Shown here piece after piece: positions 20,600 through 31,810 of a stretch of 64,000 nt of DNA (positions are counted from its first letter, which is position 1; each line of letters opens with the position of its first letter). Source of the DNA: Silene conica (Eukaryota; Streptophyta; Magnoliopsida; Caryophyllales; Caryophyllaceae); NCBI GenBank assembly GCA_029255685.2, contig CM055312.2, positions 14,594,649-14,658,648 on the forward strand, read 5' to 3'. A model generated the notes under the pieces. The model searched no databases, was not told the DNA's origin, and saw only the letters and a list, made by a program, of their open reading frames with translations. The position numbers were made by a program, and so were the translations under genes.

Positions 20600-20910
20600 T
20601 GAAAGAATCCTTAAATTGATTTCTAGGGTTAGTATATGAAGGTTTGTTAATGGTGAAATGATAGAAGGGGTGAATTGAGGAACTCAATGTGTATTTAATA
20701 ATTAGTAAGGGTAGTTTAGTCATAAAAAATGATCGGAAGTTTTTAAAATAAAACCAAGTTGATAATTGCGCAAATCCGTCACATTTGTGTAAAATAAGTT
20801 AAGTAGGTGTGGATAAATAAGAAAATTAGGTAGTTATTTGTAAAGTTGAATATATTAGTTGGTAATTTGTAAAAAATGGAACATATTAGGTTATAATTCA
20901 TAATTGTCTC

Positions 20911-23640
20911 TAAAATTAATAATCAATTTTATCTTTTTTTTTCTCTCTATTGTTAATCCTAATTAAAATATTAGGTACTCAGAAAATTAATAATCAACTT
21001 TATTGTCTAATATTATCTATTACTCTAAAACTGTTTTAGACCTTTTTTTTCATTTATCTCCTAATATATAGATGTGGGATATTTTTTAATCTTAATTGAA
21101 ATCAAAAAAATTATTTGTTCCTCTCATTTTTAGATGTGAGATATATTGTTAATCCTAATTTCAATATTACGTACTCATAAAATTAATAATCAACTTTACT
21201 GTCTAATATTATTTACTACTCTAAAATTCTTGTATACCTTCTTTTTTCCTTTCTCTCCTAATATTCAGATGTAGGATGTATTGTAATATTAATTAAAATC
21301 TAAAAAACCTTATTTGTTTTTTCCAATTTTAGATGTGGGATATGTTGTTAATCCTAATCTTAATTAAACTATTAGGTACTCATAAAATTAATAATCAACT
21401 TTATCTTTTTTTAATTGTTTTACAACTTTATTTGTTCTTCCAATTTTTAAATGTAAGATATATTGTTACTTCTAATCCTAATCAAATTATTAGTTACTCA
21501 TAAAATTAATAATCAACTTTATCTTTTTTGCTTTCACTCCTAATATTTAGATATGAGATATATTGTTAATTTTAATTAAAATCAAAAAAACTTTGTTTGT
21601 TCTTCTGATTTTTAGATGTGGGATATATTTTTAATCCTATTTAAAAATATTAGGTACTCATAAAATTAATAATCAACTTTATCTTTTTTTTTTCTTTCTC
21701 TCTTAATATTTAGATGTGGATATATTGTTAAACTTAATTAAAATCTAAAAAACTTTATTTGTTTTTCTAATTTTTAGATGTGTGATATATCGTTAACCCT
21801 AATTAGAAGATTAATATTTAGATGTGAGATATATTGTCAATCTTAATCTTTATTAAAATATAAAAAACTTTCTTTGTTCTTCTAATTTTAGATGTGGGAT
21901 ATATTGTTAATCCTAATTAAAATATTAATATTTAGATGTGGGATATATTGTCAATCTTAATTTAAACCTAAAAAAACTTTCTATGTTCTTCTATTTTTAA
22001 TTATATGCGTGATATATTGTTAATCCTAATAAAACAATTAGATACTCATAAAATTAATAATCAATTTTATCTGCATGTGTATTTTAATTAAAATCTAAAA
22101 AACTTTCTTTACTTTTCTAATTTTTAGATGTGGGATATGTTGTTAATCCTAATTAAAATATTAGGTACTCACAAAATTAATAATCAACTTTATTGTTTAA
22201 TATTATCTATTACTCTAAAATTGCTTTTATACATTTTTTTCGTTTCGCTCCTAATATTTAGATGTGGGATATTTTCTACTCTTAATTAAAAAAAATTATT
22301 TGTTTTTCTAATTTTTAGATGTGGGATATATTGTTAATCCTAATTTCAATATTACGTACATATAAAAGTTAATAATCAACTTTATTGTCTAATATTATTT
22401 ACTAAAATTCTTTTATACCTTTTTTCCTTTCTCTCCTAATATTTGGATGTGTGATATATTGTAATATTAATTAAATTCTAAAAAACTTTATTTGTTCTGG
22501 CAATATTTAGATGTGGGATATATTTTTAATCCTAATACTAATTAAACTATTAGGTAGTCATAAAATTAATAATCAACTTTATATCTTTAAATTGTCTTAC
22601 ACCCCTTTTTTTCCTCTCCTAATAGTTAGATGTGGGATATATTGTAATATTAATTAAAATATAAAAAACTTTAATTGTTCTTCTAATTTTTAGATGTGGA
22701 TATATTCTTAATCCTAATTTCAATATTACGTACTCATACAATTAATAATCGACTTTACTGTCTAATATTATTTACTAAAATTATTTTATACCTTTTTTCC
22801 CTTTCTGCTCTAATATGTAGATGTGGGATTTATTGTTAATCCTAATCCTAATTAAACTATTATGTACTTATAAAATTAATAATCAACTTTATCTTTTTTA
22901 ATTATTTTATACCCTTTTTGTTCTTTCAATTAAACTATTAGGTACTCATAAAATTAATAATCAACTTTGTCTTTTTTTTTCAAAAACTTTATCCAACTTT
23001 AGTTGTGAGATATATTGTCAATCCTAATTCTAATTAAACTATTAGGTATTCATAAAATTAATAATTTACTTTATCTTTTCTAATTTTTTTTATACCCCTT
23101 TTTTTATCTCCTAATATTTAGATGTGAGATATATTGTAATATTAATTAAAATCTAATAAACATTATTTGTTCTTCCAATTTTTAAATGTGGGATATATTG
23201 TTAATCCTAATCCTATCCTAATAATTAAACTATTAGGTACTCATAAAATTAATAATCAACTTTATCTATCTTTTTTTTCCTTTCACTCCTAATATTCAGA
23301 TGTGGGATATGTTTTTAATGTTAATTAAAATTGAAAAAAGTTTCTTTGTTCTTCTGATTTTGAGATGTGGGATATATTGTTAATCCTATTTAAAAATATT
23401 AGGTAATTATAAAATTAATAATCAACTTTATCTTTTTTTTTCCTTTCTCACTTTATGTTTAGATGTAGGATATATTATTAATCTTAATTAAAATCTAAAA
23501 AATTTTCTTTGTTCTTCGAATTTTTAAATGTGGGATATATTGTTAATCTTAATTAAAATAATATTTACTCATAATAAAATTATTAATTAACTTTATTGGT
23601 AATCCTAATTAAAATATAAATATAAAAGTATATAATATAT
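20911..23640. repeat. AT-rich irregular repeat field, right part
   Basis: Same block vocabulary as 17400-18710. Across both parts I count about thirty or more GATGTG(G/A)GATATATT-like blocks. A locally regular stretch shows a period near 193 bp (blocks at about 22318, 22446 and 22511). No family recognised. Confidence 0.85.
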
Positions 23641-23945
23641 AGTATATAAAATATTTAATTAGTTAGTAGTTTAACAAGTTGGAGAGTACCACGTCATTCA
23701 AAATAAAGCCCAAATATATATTTATATACTAAAATTTTCGTTGTTCTCCTAATTTTTAGATGTGGGATATAGTGTTAATCCTAGTTAAATATAAAAAGTA
23801 ATTAATTAGGTAGTTTAAAAAAATTGGAGACTACCACGTCGCTCAAAAAAAACCTCAAATATATATTTATATTGATGATTGATTTTTTTATCGGTGTGAA
23901 AGAGATCTGCATTCTGATCCAGCAATAACAAAAGTGGTTTTTTAT
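23641..23945. other. AT-rich spacer with last diverged repeat blocks
   Basis: One more GATGTGGGATATAG block near 23759 and a short duplicated phrase AGTTTAA(C)AA(G/A)(T/A)TTGGAGA(G/C)TACCACGTC (about 23666 and 23811). No gene. Confidence 0.6.
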
Positions 23946-25470
23946 GGGGCATGCTAAAGATCGTCGACACTTTTACTAATTATCGTCTACATTTTATATA
24001 AATTTCCAATTTTGCCCTCCTATTCAACCCATTTGATATTGTGATTAAAAATCTCAAATGTTGGTTTTCTATAAAAAAAATAAAAGACGGTTTTGAAGCG
24101 ATTCAAGCAACGATTATAAAAATCTCAAAAAAATAAAGTCGGATTTTAAAAAAAAATGACGGATTTGAAGCGGTTCAAACAATGATTTTACAACGGTTTA
24201 TAATTTTGATTCAAATTTTTTATTTCTAGTTCATTTTATAGTATAACGGATAATAATTAGCGTTAAATTTCCGAAGCCGATTAGAAATTTCGAAAAAAAA
24301 ATAGAAATGTGACGGAAATAGGCTAGACAAAGAACCCTTTTTTTCAACATAGGTGTTGGACAAATTTTTTTTTGTCCAGCCTAGGTGTCAGACGAAATAT
24401 TTTTTCGTCTGGCACCTAGGCTGGACGAAACAAATTTTCGTCCGGCTCGTGATGGACGAAAAAGTTCTTTGTCCAATTTTTTTTTTTTTTAAAAAAATAT
24501 CAACTGTGTAATAATTATATCTATCCTAATTCCGTCACAAATTAAGGAATCTATCTTAATTCCGTTTCTAATCTATCAAAGTAAGAACAATAATAATTAA
24601 GATTAAAAAGATAGATAATTGAATTTTTGAATTTTTGAATTTGAGACGAAAATAATGTTATTGTTGAAGACAAGTTCGTAGTTTGTTGAAACGTTTTATT
24701 TTAAAACTTTTTTAAGATGAACAAGCAACGGCTTATCATTTTGATTCAAATTTATTATTTCTAGTTCATTTTTCATTTTATAGTATAACGGATAATGATT
24801 AGCGTTAGATTTCCGAAGCCGATTAGAAATTTCGAAAAAAAATAGAAATATGACGGAAATAGGCTAGACAAAGAACTTTTTTGTCCAACACCGGACAAAA
24901 AAAAATTTGTCTGGCATGGGTGCTGGACAAACTGGTCAAAGAACTTTTTTTGTCCAACACTTGTGCTGGACGAAAAAAAAATTTCGTCTGTCACCTAGGC
25001 TTGACGAAATTTTGTTTTGTCCAGCACAGGTGTTGGACAAAAAAGTTTTTCGTCTTGCCAAAAAAAAATTCCGTCCGAGACTCGTGATGGACGAAAAATT
25101 TCTTTGTCCAATTTTTTTTTTTGATTTTTTAATATCAACCGTGTAATAATTGAATCTATCCTAATTCCGTCACAAATTAAGGAATCTATCTTAATTCCGT
25201 TTCTAATCTATCAAACTAAGAACAATAATAATTAAAATTTAAAAAGTAAATAATTGAATTTTTGAATTTGAAACGGAAATAACTCTGTTGTTGCAGACGA
25301 GTTCGTCGTTTGTTGAAACTGTTTTTTTTAAACTTTCTTAAGATGAACAAGTAATTTTTTTTTTTATTACTTTGGATATGGAGGCAGCGAGTGTGAGGTA
25401 GGGGTAGTTTAGGAAGTTCATTAATATTTGTCGACGATAATTAGTAATGTCTCGACGACCAATAGTAGCT
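23946..25470. mobile_element. MULE-like non-autonomous element with internal duplication
   Basis: The ends are inverted: GATCGTCGACAC-TTTTACTAATTATCGTC on the left; on the right GGTCGTCGAGACA-TTACTAATTATCGTC when read inward. They are flanked by near-identical TGGTTTTTTAT (23935-23945) and TGGTTTTTTTAT (25471-25482). No transposase. The interior carries two direct copies of a roughly 545-bp segment and strings of hairpins built from GTCCAGC, GACAAAG and TTTCGTC. Superfamily placement by TSD length is tentative. Confidence 0.6.
24226..25266 (+). repeat. Two direct copies of a ~545-bp segment with hairpin cores
   Basis: The block starting TTTTATAGTATAACGGATAAT occurs at about 24236 and 24777. 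Both continue through CCGAAGCCGATTAGAAATTTCG, GACAAAGAAC, a GTCC.../TTTCGTC hairpin core, TTCTTTGTCCAATTTTTTTT and TCCTAATTCCGTCACAAATT. The hairpin cores differ between copies. Confidence 0.8.
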
Positions 25471-26835
25471 TGGTTTTTTTATCTCGGGGTTGTCACTAAA
25501 AACTTTAAAAAAAAGTTTTTCTACTTCAAGTAAAAGTTTGTTCTTAATTCTAAGAACCGAGTTCTAAAATAAGAAATTTGTTTGTACGTATTGAAACTTA
25601 GAGCGTAATTTAATATATACTTGAAAAATGTTCATAACCAATTAAATTTAATTCATATTTTCAACTAAGAAATAATAATTCATTCATTATGCTTATTTAA
25701 TGAAAAAGTAGGATAGTGAAAAGTGGAATCCATTTATTAACTTTATTTAAAGATTATCTATTGTAGACAAAAGCTCTTAAATATTGAAATTAGTGAACAA
25801 TGACATAACATAAGAACTTTATATAAAGTTCTTCTATTGCTATTGCTTTAGCCTTGAAGCCATGAACAATCCTACGGTATCAGAATTCCGATTCGATCGG
25901 AAAATTCTACGATTTTACAATCTAAAAATACTTGATCGGTCCTAGATCTTATGATTCTATCTTGTTGCAGACTCTTACGATCCTATTTATTTGAAAACTT
26001 TTAGAGGCAATATCATAATACAATCTTACGATTCTACGATCCGACTCCTTAGTAAAAATATATATAAATATATATTTTTATATAATGAGATTGTAAAACT
26101 GAAAATTTCGTGTAAGTTATAAAAACATACTCATAGAATAACAATAAAATCATTAGTTATCAATATTTTATGGATAAATATTAATAAATACGTGTTTTGA
26201 TCTTCAATCATACGTTTTTATCAATTAAAAAAATTATATTTAGTTAGTTTGTAAAATCTTTCGATTCTACGATCTAGATCTACCGATTCAATCCTACCCA
26301 TTTTATCGATCCAAAAGTAAAATCTTTATCCTAACAACGTAACGGACAAGAGAAAAGCAAGACCGGAAATAGCTATAAATAGTAATAATGTGAATAATGG
26401 GGCCAATAACATCTGATTTACGTCGTCTATCCTCTTTATTAAAGCAACAACCACAGTGCTGAAGTGTCAGGCTGTGGTTAAAAGTTGAATTATTTTTAAA
26501 AATATTTATTTTTTGTCATGTGGGTTACCCATGATTTTATGGAGCAATTTAATTTGTAGATTAACAATAGTTTTGCTTGACACATTAATAACTCAATTAT
26601 TTTAAGTTGGAGAATAAAATTAAACTTTTATATATAAATGTCGTATTATATACACTCAAAGTGCCATAAATAATTAGGTTTAATAACTTATTTGGAATAA
26701 AATTTATGTATATACATCATCAAAGAGATGTTAGCATAATGTTTAAAATGTACTTTCACTAGTTTTCTATTTCTTTCTATTTCATTTTGTAAGGTCAAAG
26801 TTGACGAGCTTTAACCATGATAACTCAAAATTATA
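25471..26835. other. AT-rich spacer, no gene seen
   Basis: No recognisable coding or element ends. There are several recurrences of (C)GATTCTACGAT in 25900-26290, a weak repeat of unknown origin. Confidence 0.6.
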
Positions 26836-27131
26836 CTCCCTCCGTTTCGGAATAACTGTCCCATTTTGACAATGGCACAGAAATTAAGGAGAGTAGTTAA
26901 ATAATGAAAAGTATTGTGTGTAAGTAAGAAGATTGGAGAGATGTAAGGTATTATTGATTATTATTGTGAGGAGAGTGATTACAATAAGTAGTGTTGTGGG
27001 GTAAAATGGGCTATTGTTGTGGGGTGAAATTATTAAAATAAGTATAAAAGTTACGAAAAATGGACAATGGGATATATTATTGTGAATAGACGGAAATGGA
27101 CAATGGGACAGTTATTCAGAATAGGAGGGAG
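26836..27131. mobile_element. Stowaway-like MITE
   Basis: The left end CTCCCTCCGTTTCGGAATAA is mirrored by the right end TTATTCAGAATAGGAGGGAG, flanked by TA on both sides. 296 bp, non-coding. CTCCCTCCGT ends and TA target sites are the hallmark of plant Stowaway (Tc1/mariner) MITEs. Confidence 0.88.
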
Positions 27132-27361
27132 TATATTTTTACTAAATAAAATTAATATACGTGCATCTATCGTAAAAACATGGTTTGCAAAATATATTTT
27201 CAACAAAATGAAGTATGTATATGTTGAATTTTCAGTTAAAGTACCATCTTGAAGACTGCGTGAAAGTAAATTGCAAAAAATTAAAAAATTAAAGGGTATA
27301 TATATATTATAAAGATAAGGTCGAGTTCGAATCCATACACAATAATTTTATATTTATAGAA
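27132..27361. other. Spacer with box-B-like sequence
   Basis: AT-rich. GAGTTCGAATCC near 27332 resembles a tRNA/SINE box B, but no box A is evident. It ends with the 10-bp duplication of the next element. Confidence 0.5.
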
Positions 27362-28211
27362 GGATAATTTGTGAGAAATTACCTTACATTTATGTCCATT
27401 TGTGAACAACTAACTTACTTTTTTTTTTTAACAACTACCTTTCATTTTAATTTTTTGTTAAAAACTACCAAAAAAAAAATTGTGAGACCAATTTCTATTT
27501 ATTACTGATTGGTTTATGCATTTCTGATACATATTGTTCTACTCATTGCAGTATGATGCCGCAATACTTCATACTTCATTTGCAGCAGCCATAGTAACTT
27601 AATTCCTATGCTTGGTACACAACCATGTCATTAACTTTTCGGGTGGAAAACTCCATCTCTTGTCTTTATATGGTAAGGCTGACAAGGCAAACATTGAGTA
27701 GAGCGAAGGCGGCGAAGCAAGTGAAGGTGCGGCTAAAGACCGACTTCTTTCTTTGTTTAAGGCAGGGCTGACTTGATTGAAATGAGAGAGTCTGTGGATA
27801 GTGGATCTCGTGACCTAGGGGCAGAAGTAGGATGTCCAAGTGTTACTTGCTAGTGAAAGGATTTAGCAGGTCTTTTGGACTGCTACTATGAATAAGTTTT
27901 TGAATGTGGTAATGAGCATTGCAGCGTAATCAACGAAGTCGAGTACTCAAGGCCGTGCTTTAATTTATAAATTCAAGGTAGTTTTTGATAAAATAAGAAT
28001 GAAAATTTAAGGTTGTTTTTGACAAAATAAGAATGAAAATTTAGAGAACTCACACGTGTGAAATCCAACTCATAAATAGAAATTGGCCTCAGAACTTTTT
28101 TTAGGTAGTTTTTAACAAAAAATTAAAATGAAAGGTAGTTTTTGACAAAAAAAAAGTAAGATAGTTGTTCACAAATAAACATAAATGTAAGGTAATTTCT
28201 CACAAATTATC
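27362..28211. mobile_element. MULE-like element, possible Pack-MULE
   Basis: The left arm GATAATTTGTGAGAAATTACC through AACTACCTTTCATTTTAATT is mirrored at the right (AATTAAAATGAAAGGTAGTT through GGTAATTTCTCACAAATTATC); the arms are about 130-150 bases. The flanks share the 10-bp duplication ATTTATAGAA (27352-27361 and 28212-28221). The core of about 580 bases is richer in GC than its surroundings. It contains CTCATTGCAG followed by an open stretch reading YDAAILHTSFAAAIVT, which could be a captured exon, but I could not identify a donor gene. Confidence 0.75.
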
Positions 28212-28221
28212 ATTTATAGAA

Positions 28222-28694
28222 TATCAGTGTAATTTTGAACAAGTGTCGAGGTCAAATACTAAGCATAACTTCATTGGTCGAGATACTACTTCCAAATTCA
28301 AAATGGAGGTAAAGTCGAGGCCAAACAATAATTCTTGTGAAATTAAGGATAAGAAAACTAATGAAGTAGTTGTCACCACACCTATGGGTAAAAATAAGAT
28401 GTTTCCTTTAGACCTGGTAAGAAATGACAACAAAGCTTTGGCTGCGAAAGAAGATGATAAAGCAAAGCTCTAGCATCTCTGTTTTGGGCATTTAAATATA
28501 CAAACCTTAAAACGATTATGTAATAAGAACATGGTAGATGGCTTAGGACTTGTTGGTGAACTTTGAGTGTGTGAGGGGTGTATTTATGGAAAATACTCCA
28601 AGGGTTCATATTCAACTAGGAAAGCTTGAATGGCTGCAGAATGTTTAGAATTAGTCCACGCTGGTCTTTGTGGACCTATGTAGACGGTCCCTAG
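28222..28694 (+). pseudogene. Ty1/copia pol remnant, GAG-pre-integrase part
   Basis: Decayed copia polyprotein, left piece. The reading continues through IKDKKTNEVVVTTPMGKNKMFPLDL-like text, KALAAKEDDKAKL, the zinc-binding HLCFGHLNIQTLKRL and CEGCIYGK (H-H-C-C of the integrase finger), and ends ELVHAGLCGPM. In-frame stops replace expected residues, including a TAG where Trp precedes HL.FGH and a TGA after STRKA. It resumes at 56897 after the Tekay insertion. The 5' gag part and any 5' LTR are missing; the fragment starts at the MULE border. Confidence 0.85.
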
Positions 28695-28699
28695 GTGGG

Positions 28700-28885
28700 T
28701 GCAACACCCCCATTTATTTAAGGGCCTGTACTAGGACTCCTCAGATAAATAATGGTGTTACCATCTCGGTTTCCCGAGGCAGTAGATACAAAGGGAAAGA
28801 TAAACAGTACTTTAATTAAAATTAAACTCATGTCATGTTCTTACAACGGTTTCCGAAAGTCTTAACAAAATAAAGAAGTACAACT
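28700..28885 (-). repeat. Tekay left LTR, outer piece
   Basis: Matches the first 186 bases of the right LTR with a few differences (TGCAACACCCCC against TGTAACACCCC). It is cut by the Tat insertion at CAACT. Confidence 0.92.
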
Positions 28886-29421
28886 TGTTTAGCCCAAAAA
28901 TCCACATCTCGTTACCGGGCCCAAAAGATAATTAAGCAGCCCAACGCCAGAGGCAGATCAGAGGCAAATCAGACGCAGACCAGATACAGACCAGACGCAG
29001 AAAAAGAGCTGTTGGAGTAGGAGAATGGGTCAAAACCCTAAAGGAATATTCCCCTATATTCACTCCTACATTCCAGGGCCAGAGCAGAAATTGGTTGAGC
29101 TTAAATCCGCAGCTATAAAAGGAAATGCTAGGGCATTTTTTATTCATGCGATTCGTACGTTGTAAAACCCTATTACTTTCGCAAAATACTTGTAATCCGT
29201 CCCCAACAGTGAAAACCTTCGATCATAGTAAAAATATTGGTGGGATTCCGTTCCCCCCGCGGTTGTTTCCCTTAACGGGTTTTTCCGCGTCACCAAAAAT
29301 CTCTTGCGTCATTGTTTTATCTCTTTAATTTTCGTATTCATTCTTTACGTAAATCCTTATATTGGTTGACACTTTGACCCGCATCACAATATCACGACCC
29401 GGTAGAAATTTTACCAAAACA
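28886..29421 (+). repeat. 5' LTR of Tat element
   Basis: 536 bp. Contains TATAAAAGG at about 29114, a plausible promoter TATA box, with transcription likely starting some 30 bases downstream. Differs from the 3' LTR at three positions noticed (GTTACCGGG/GTTACTGGG, AAATGCTAG/AAAGGCTAG, CCCTTAACG/CCCTCAACG). Confidence 0.95.
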
Positions 29422-29424
29422 ATT

Positions 29425-29442
29425 TGGCGCCCACCGTGGGGC
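29425..29442 (+). promoter_or_regulatory. Primer binding site, tRNA-Lys type
   Basis: TGGCGCCCACCGTGGGGC, three bases after the LTR, complementary to the 3' end of plant tRNA-Lys(CUU), which ends GCCCCACGGTGGGCGCCA. Confidence 0.85.
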
Positions 29443-29489
29443 ATAGTGCGCATTCCAATATATAAAACCGTCATTTCGTCACAAAGAAC

Positions 29490-31694
29490 ATGTCTGGGAC
29501 CAAAGCTAACCCTTCCAGTTCCCAGAGCATGCCAGCCCAGTCCAGTGGGACCAACCCTACTGTACCTGCTGGTCTCGCAGGACCATCCCTGGTCGCGAGT
29601 CAGACCACAGCCTCCAAGGTTGTGGCCCCATCCAGCAAACCTCCTCAGGTTCCCAGTTCACCCCCTGTGTCAGGTTCTCCAAGGCAGAGCAGAGAAAGCA
29701 GCCCCAGCAGAAGTGGAGAAACCCAGATTCCAGGAGTAGGCCAGAAGCCGCAGGCTCCCCGTACAGATCCGATGCAGATGGTGGTCCAGGGAATGAGTGC
29801 TCTGCAGGAAGCCATAGAGGGCCTGAAGAAGGACAATCTGAACCTGAGAGAGCAGATCGCCGCAGTCGCACGTCCAGAGCAGCCGTTCAGAATTTTGCAG
29901 CCAGGGCCTGGCCAGACCTTCAATCCCTTCGGGAGAGCAGGGTTGAACCGGCCAATTCCCCAGGAGATCGTCACTAGGCTGGATCTAGGTGTCACCACCC
30001 CGAGCAGTGGCCCAGTGATACTGGATCTGGACTCATCCGTGTTTGGAGCACCGCAGTCCAAACCAGTTCAGCCTGCAGGTAATCCTACACCTTGTTTTCC
30101 CCCTGGGACTGACCCTTTGATTTTTTCAGGTACCCCTCCGCAGCCTACCATCGGACGAACGCCAGAGATCTCAGCAGGAGCAGCACCCGAGAACCAGCCC
30201 AGCGTTGGAGGGTGGCAAGGAGGAGCACCAGCGCAGCCAGCAGTAGGTTGGTATCCAGGACCAGGCTTCAGTTCATCCGTAACAGCCAATCAACCAGCTG
30301 CAGGCCCTTGGGGAGGAGCCCCTCCAGGCTTCTTCCCCCCGCCAGTCAACCCGACCTCAGGTCCCTGGGGAGGAGCCCCTCCAGGCTTCCTCCCTCCGCC
30401 AGTCAATCCATTCCCTGGAGTAGGCAGTCTCTCAGACCAGCGCTACCAGGAGTTGAAAGACATGATCACCAAGATACCTGGCATGCCAAGGCCCATGGAG
30501 AAAGCTTCCCAGGACAGCTATGCAGATTCACCATTCATCGACAACATTGCCCTGATCAATGTGCCCAAGGGGTTTGTGCCACCAACAATGACACTATATG
30601 ATGGTACGGCCGACCCTCTGGACCACATAAATCGGTATAAGCAGAAAATGATGGTGGTAACCGCAACCGGAGCACTTAAGGAGGCTTGCATGTGCAAAGG
30701 ATTTGGGTCAACCCTATCCGGAGCAGCCTTGCACTGGTTTGTGGGATTGCCCAATCGCAGCATCTCTTCCTTTGCAGATCTGGTAAATGCTTTTAATCAG
30801 CAGTTTGCTAGCAGCATGAAACCAGAGAAGCAGACCAGTGATCTATACAGAATTGTTCAAGGATTCGAGGAAACAACTCGAGATTACCTCACCAGATTCA
30901 ACAAAGAGAAAGTTGTCATTCCGCATTGTGATGTACCCACTGCCATCGAAGCCTTCCGCAGGGGGTTACATCACGATTCAGATCTGTACAAGCAATTGAC
31001 AATGCATCCGTGCACTGCCTTTGCTGATGTACAGGCCCAGGCAGTTGCAGCCATGAGGCTGGAAGAAGACGCTGCCTCCAGAAGAAGTACCTATGACACA
31101 GAACCTGTGTCTAGGAAAGCACCAGTAGAAAAAAGGAATGAAAGATCAAAGCCCTACAGCAAGCCAGTGAGCAAAGTATCCGAGAGCACCGGTGGGAAAA
31201 ACGATGCAGATCCACCTCCGAAGGTCAGTGAGTATGGTTTTACCACCGGAATGGCAGGCTTGCTAAAGGCCTTGAAAGAGCTCAAAGGAGTCAGATGGCC
31301 AAAGAAGAGAGAGGAGCGGCTCAATGACCGCCGTGACGCTAGCAAAAAATGTGAATTTCATGATGACATAGGTCATACCACGGACGAATGTTACACCCTC
31401 AGAAAGGAGGTCCGATTCCAGTATGACCGAGGCAACTTGGACCATTTGCTCCCAGAGAAGTCCACCAGAGTCAACGCAGCCAGCCAGGTGCAGCCTTCAC
31501 CAGCTCCTCCCTGCAATAGAATTGTCAATGTCATTACTGGAGGATCAGAGCTGTGTGGGCTCACCTACTCAGCAGCCAAAAGACGTGTGACTGCAGCAAA
31601 GGGAGACAAGCCAGAATCATCATGCAGAATAGCAAGGCAGGACCTCCCAGCAGTGACCTTTGACGAAACAGACGCAGAAGCTGTACCAGAGTAG
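29490..31694 (+). CDS. Tat element Gag (734 codons)
   Basis: Capsid/nucleocapsid precursor. A Ser/Pro/Gln-rich N-terminus (about residues 1-110) is followed by a Pro/Gly-rich section with two near-repeats GPWGGAPPGF(F/L)PPPVNP (about 268-305). The retrotransposon gag domain (about 350-530) has SGAALHWFVGLPNRSISSF and FNQQFASS. A basic region follows, then a zinc-knuckle-like CEFHDDIGHTTDECYTLRKE (CX3H variant typical of this lineage). The ORF ends at a TAG (31692-31694). The protease motif (VDTGSSVNLL) continues in the same frame right after it, so the stop is probably a mutation or a leaky stop. Its ATG is 69 bases after the LTR. Confidence 0.92.
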   Translation: MSGTKANPSSSQSMPAQSSGTNPTVPAGLAGPSLVASQTTASKVVAPSSKPPQVPSSPPVSGSPRQSRESSPSRSGETQIPGVGQKPQAPRTDPMQMVVQGMSALQEAIEGLKKDNLNLREQIAAVARPEQPFRILQPGPGQTFNPFGRAGLNRPIPQEIVTRLDLGVTTPSSGPVILDLDSSVFGAPQSKPVQPAGNPTPCFPPGTDPLIFSGTPPQPTIGRTPEISAGAAPENQPSVGGWQGGAPAQPAVGWYPGPGFSSSVTANQPAAGPWGGAPPGFFPPPVNPTSGPWGGAPPGFLPPPVNPFPGVGSLSDQRYQELKDMITKIPGMPRPMEKASQDSYADSPFIDNIALINVPKGFVPPTMTLYDGTADPLDHINRYKQKMMVVTATGALKEACMCKGFGSTLSGAALHWFVGLPNRSISSFADLVNAFNQQFASSMKPEKQTSDLYRIVQGFEETTRDYLTRFNKEKVVIPHCDVPTAIEAFRRGLHHDSDLYKQLTMHPCTAFADVQAQAVAAMRLEEDAASRRSTYDTEPVSRKAPVEKRNERSKPYSKPVSKVSESTGGKNDADPPPKVSEYGFTTGMAGLLKALKELKGVRWPKKREERLNDRRDASKKCEFHDDIGHTTDECYTLRKEVRFQYDRGNLDHLLPEKSTRVNAASQVQPSPAPPCNRIVNVITGGSELCGLTYSAAKRRVTAAKGDKPESSCRIARQDLPAVTFDETDAEAVPE

Positions 31695-31810
31695 CACCAT
31701 GATGCCCTGATTATCACATTAAATATCGGCAATTGTGAGGTCAGGAAGGTCATGGTAGACACAGGCAGCTCCGTCAACCTACTAATGCTGGAAGCACTAA
31801 AGAGCATGGG
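31695..31810 (+). pseudogene. Tat protease, first part, cut by Athila copy 2
   Basis: Continues the gag frame after the TAG and encodes the active-site loop VMVDTGSSVNLLMLEAL of a retroviral-type aspartic protease. It stops at the insertion point ATGGG; the second half resumes at 39976. Confidence 0.85.

Larger units (their letters stand above)
18711..20910. mobile_element. MULE-type transposon with captured gene fragment and nested insertions
   Basis: The left end GGAAAAATTATGAATTACCACC and the inverted right end GGTTATAATTCATAATTGTCTC are long terminal inverted repeats. They carry on inward through matching blocks such as CCTAATATGTTCC and AAACCTTCATATACTAA. The perfect 9-bp duplication TAAAATTAA flanks it (18702-18710 and 20911-20919), diagnostic of the Mutator superfamily. 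No transposase is seen. It encloses a beta-glucosidase fragment, and its right arm is broken by a MITE-like inverted repeat and a LINE fragment. It is inserted in the AT-rich repeat field. Confidence 0.85.

Noticed and set aside
31692-31694. Second programmed readthrough stop between Tat gag and protease
   Set aside because: The context UAG CAC CAU does not match CARYYA, and a CAG to TAG mutation explains it; kept as a simple stop.
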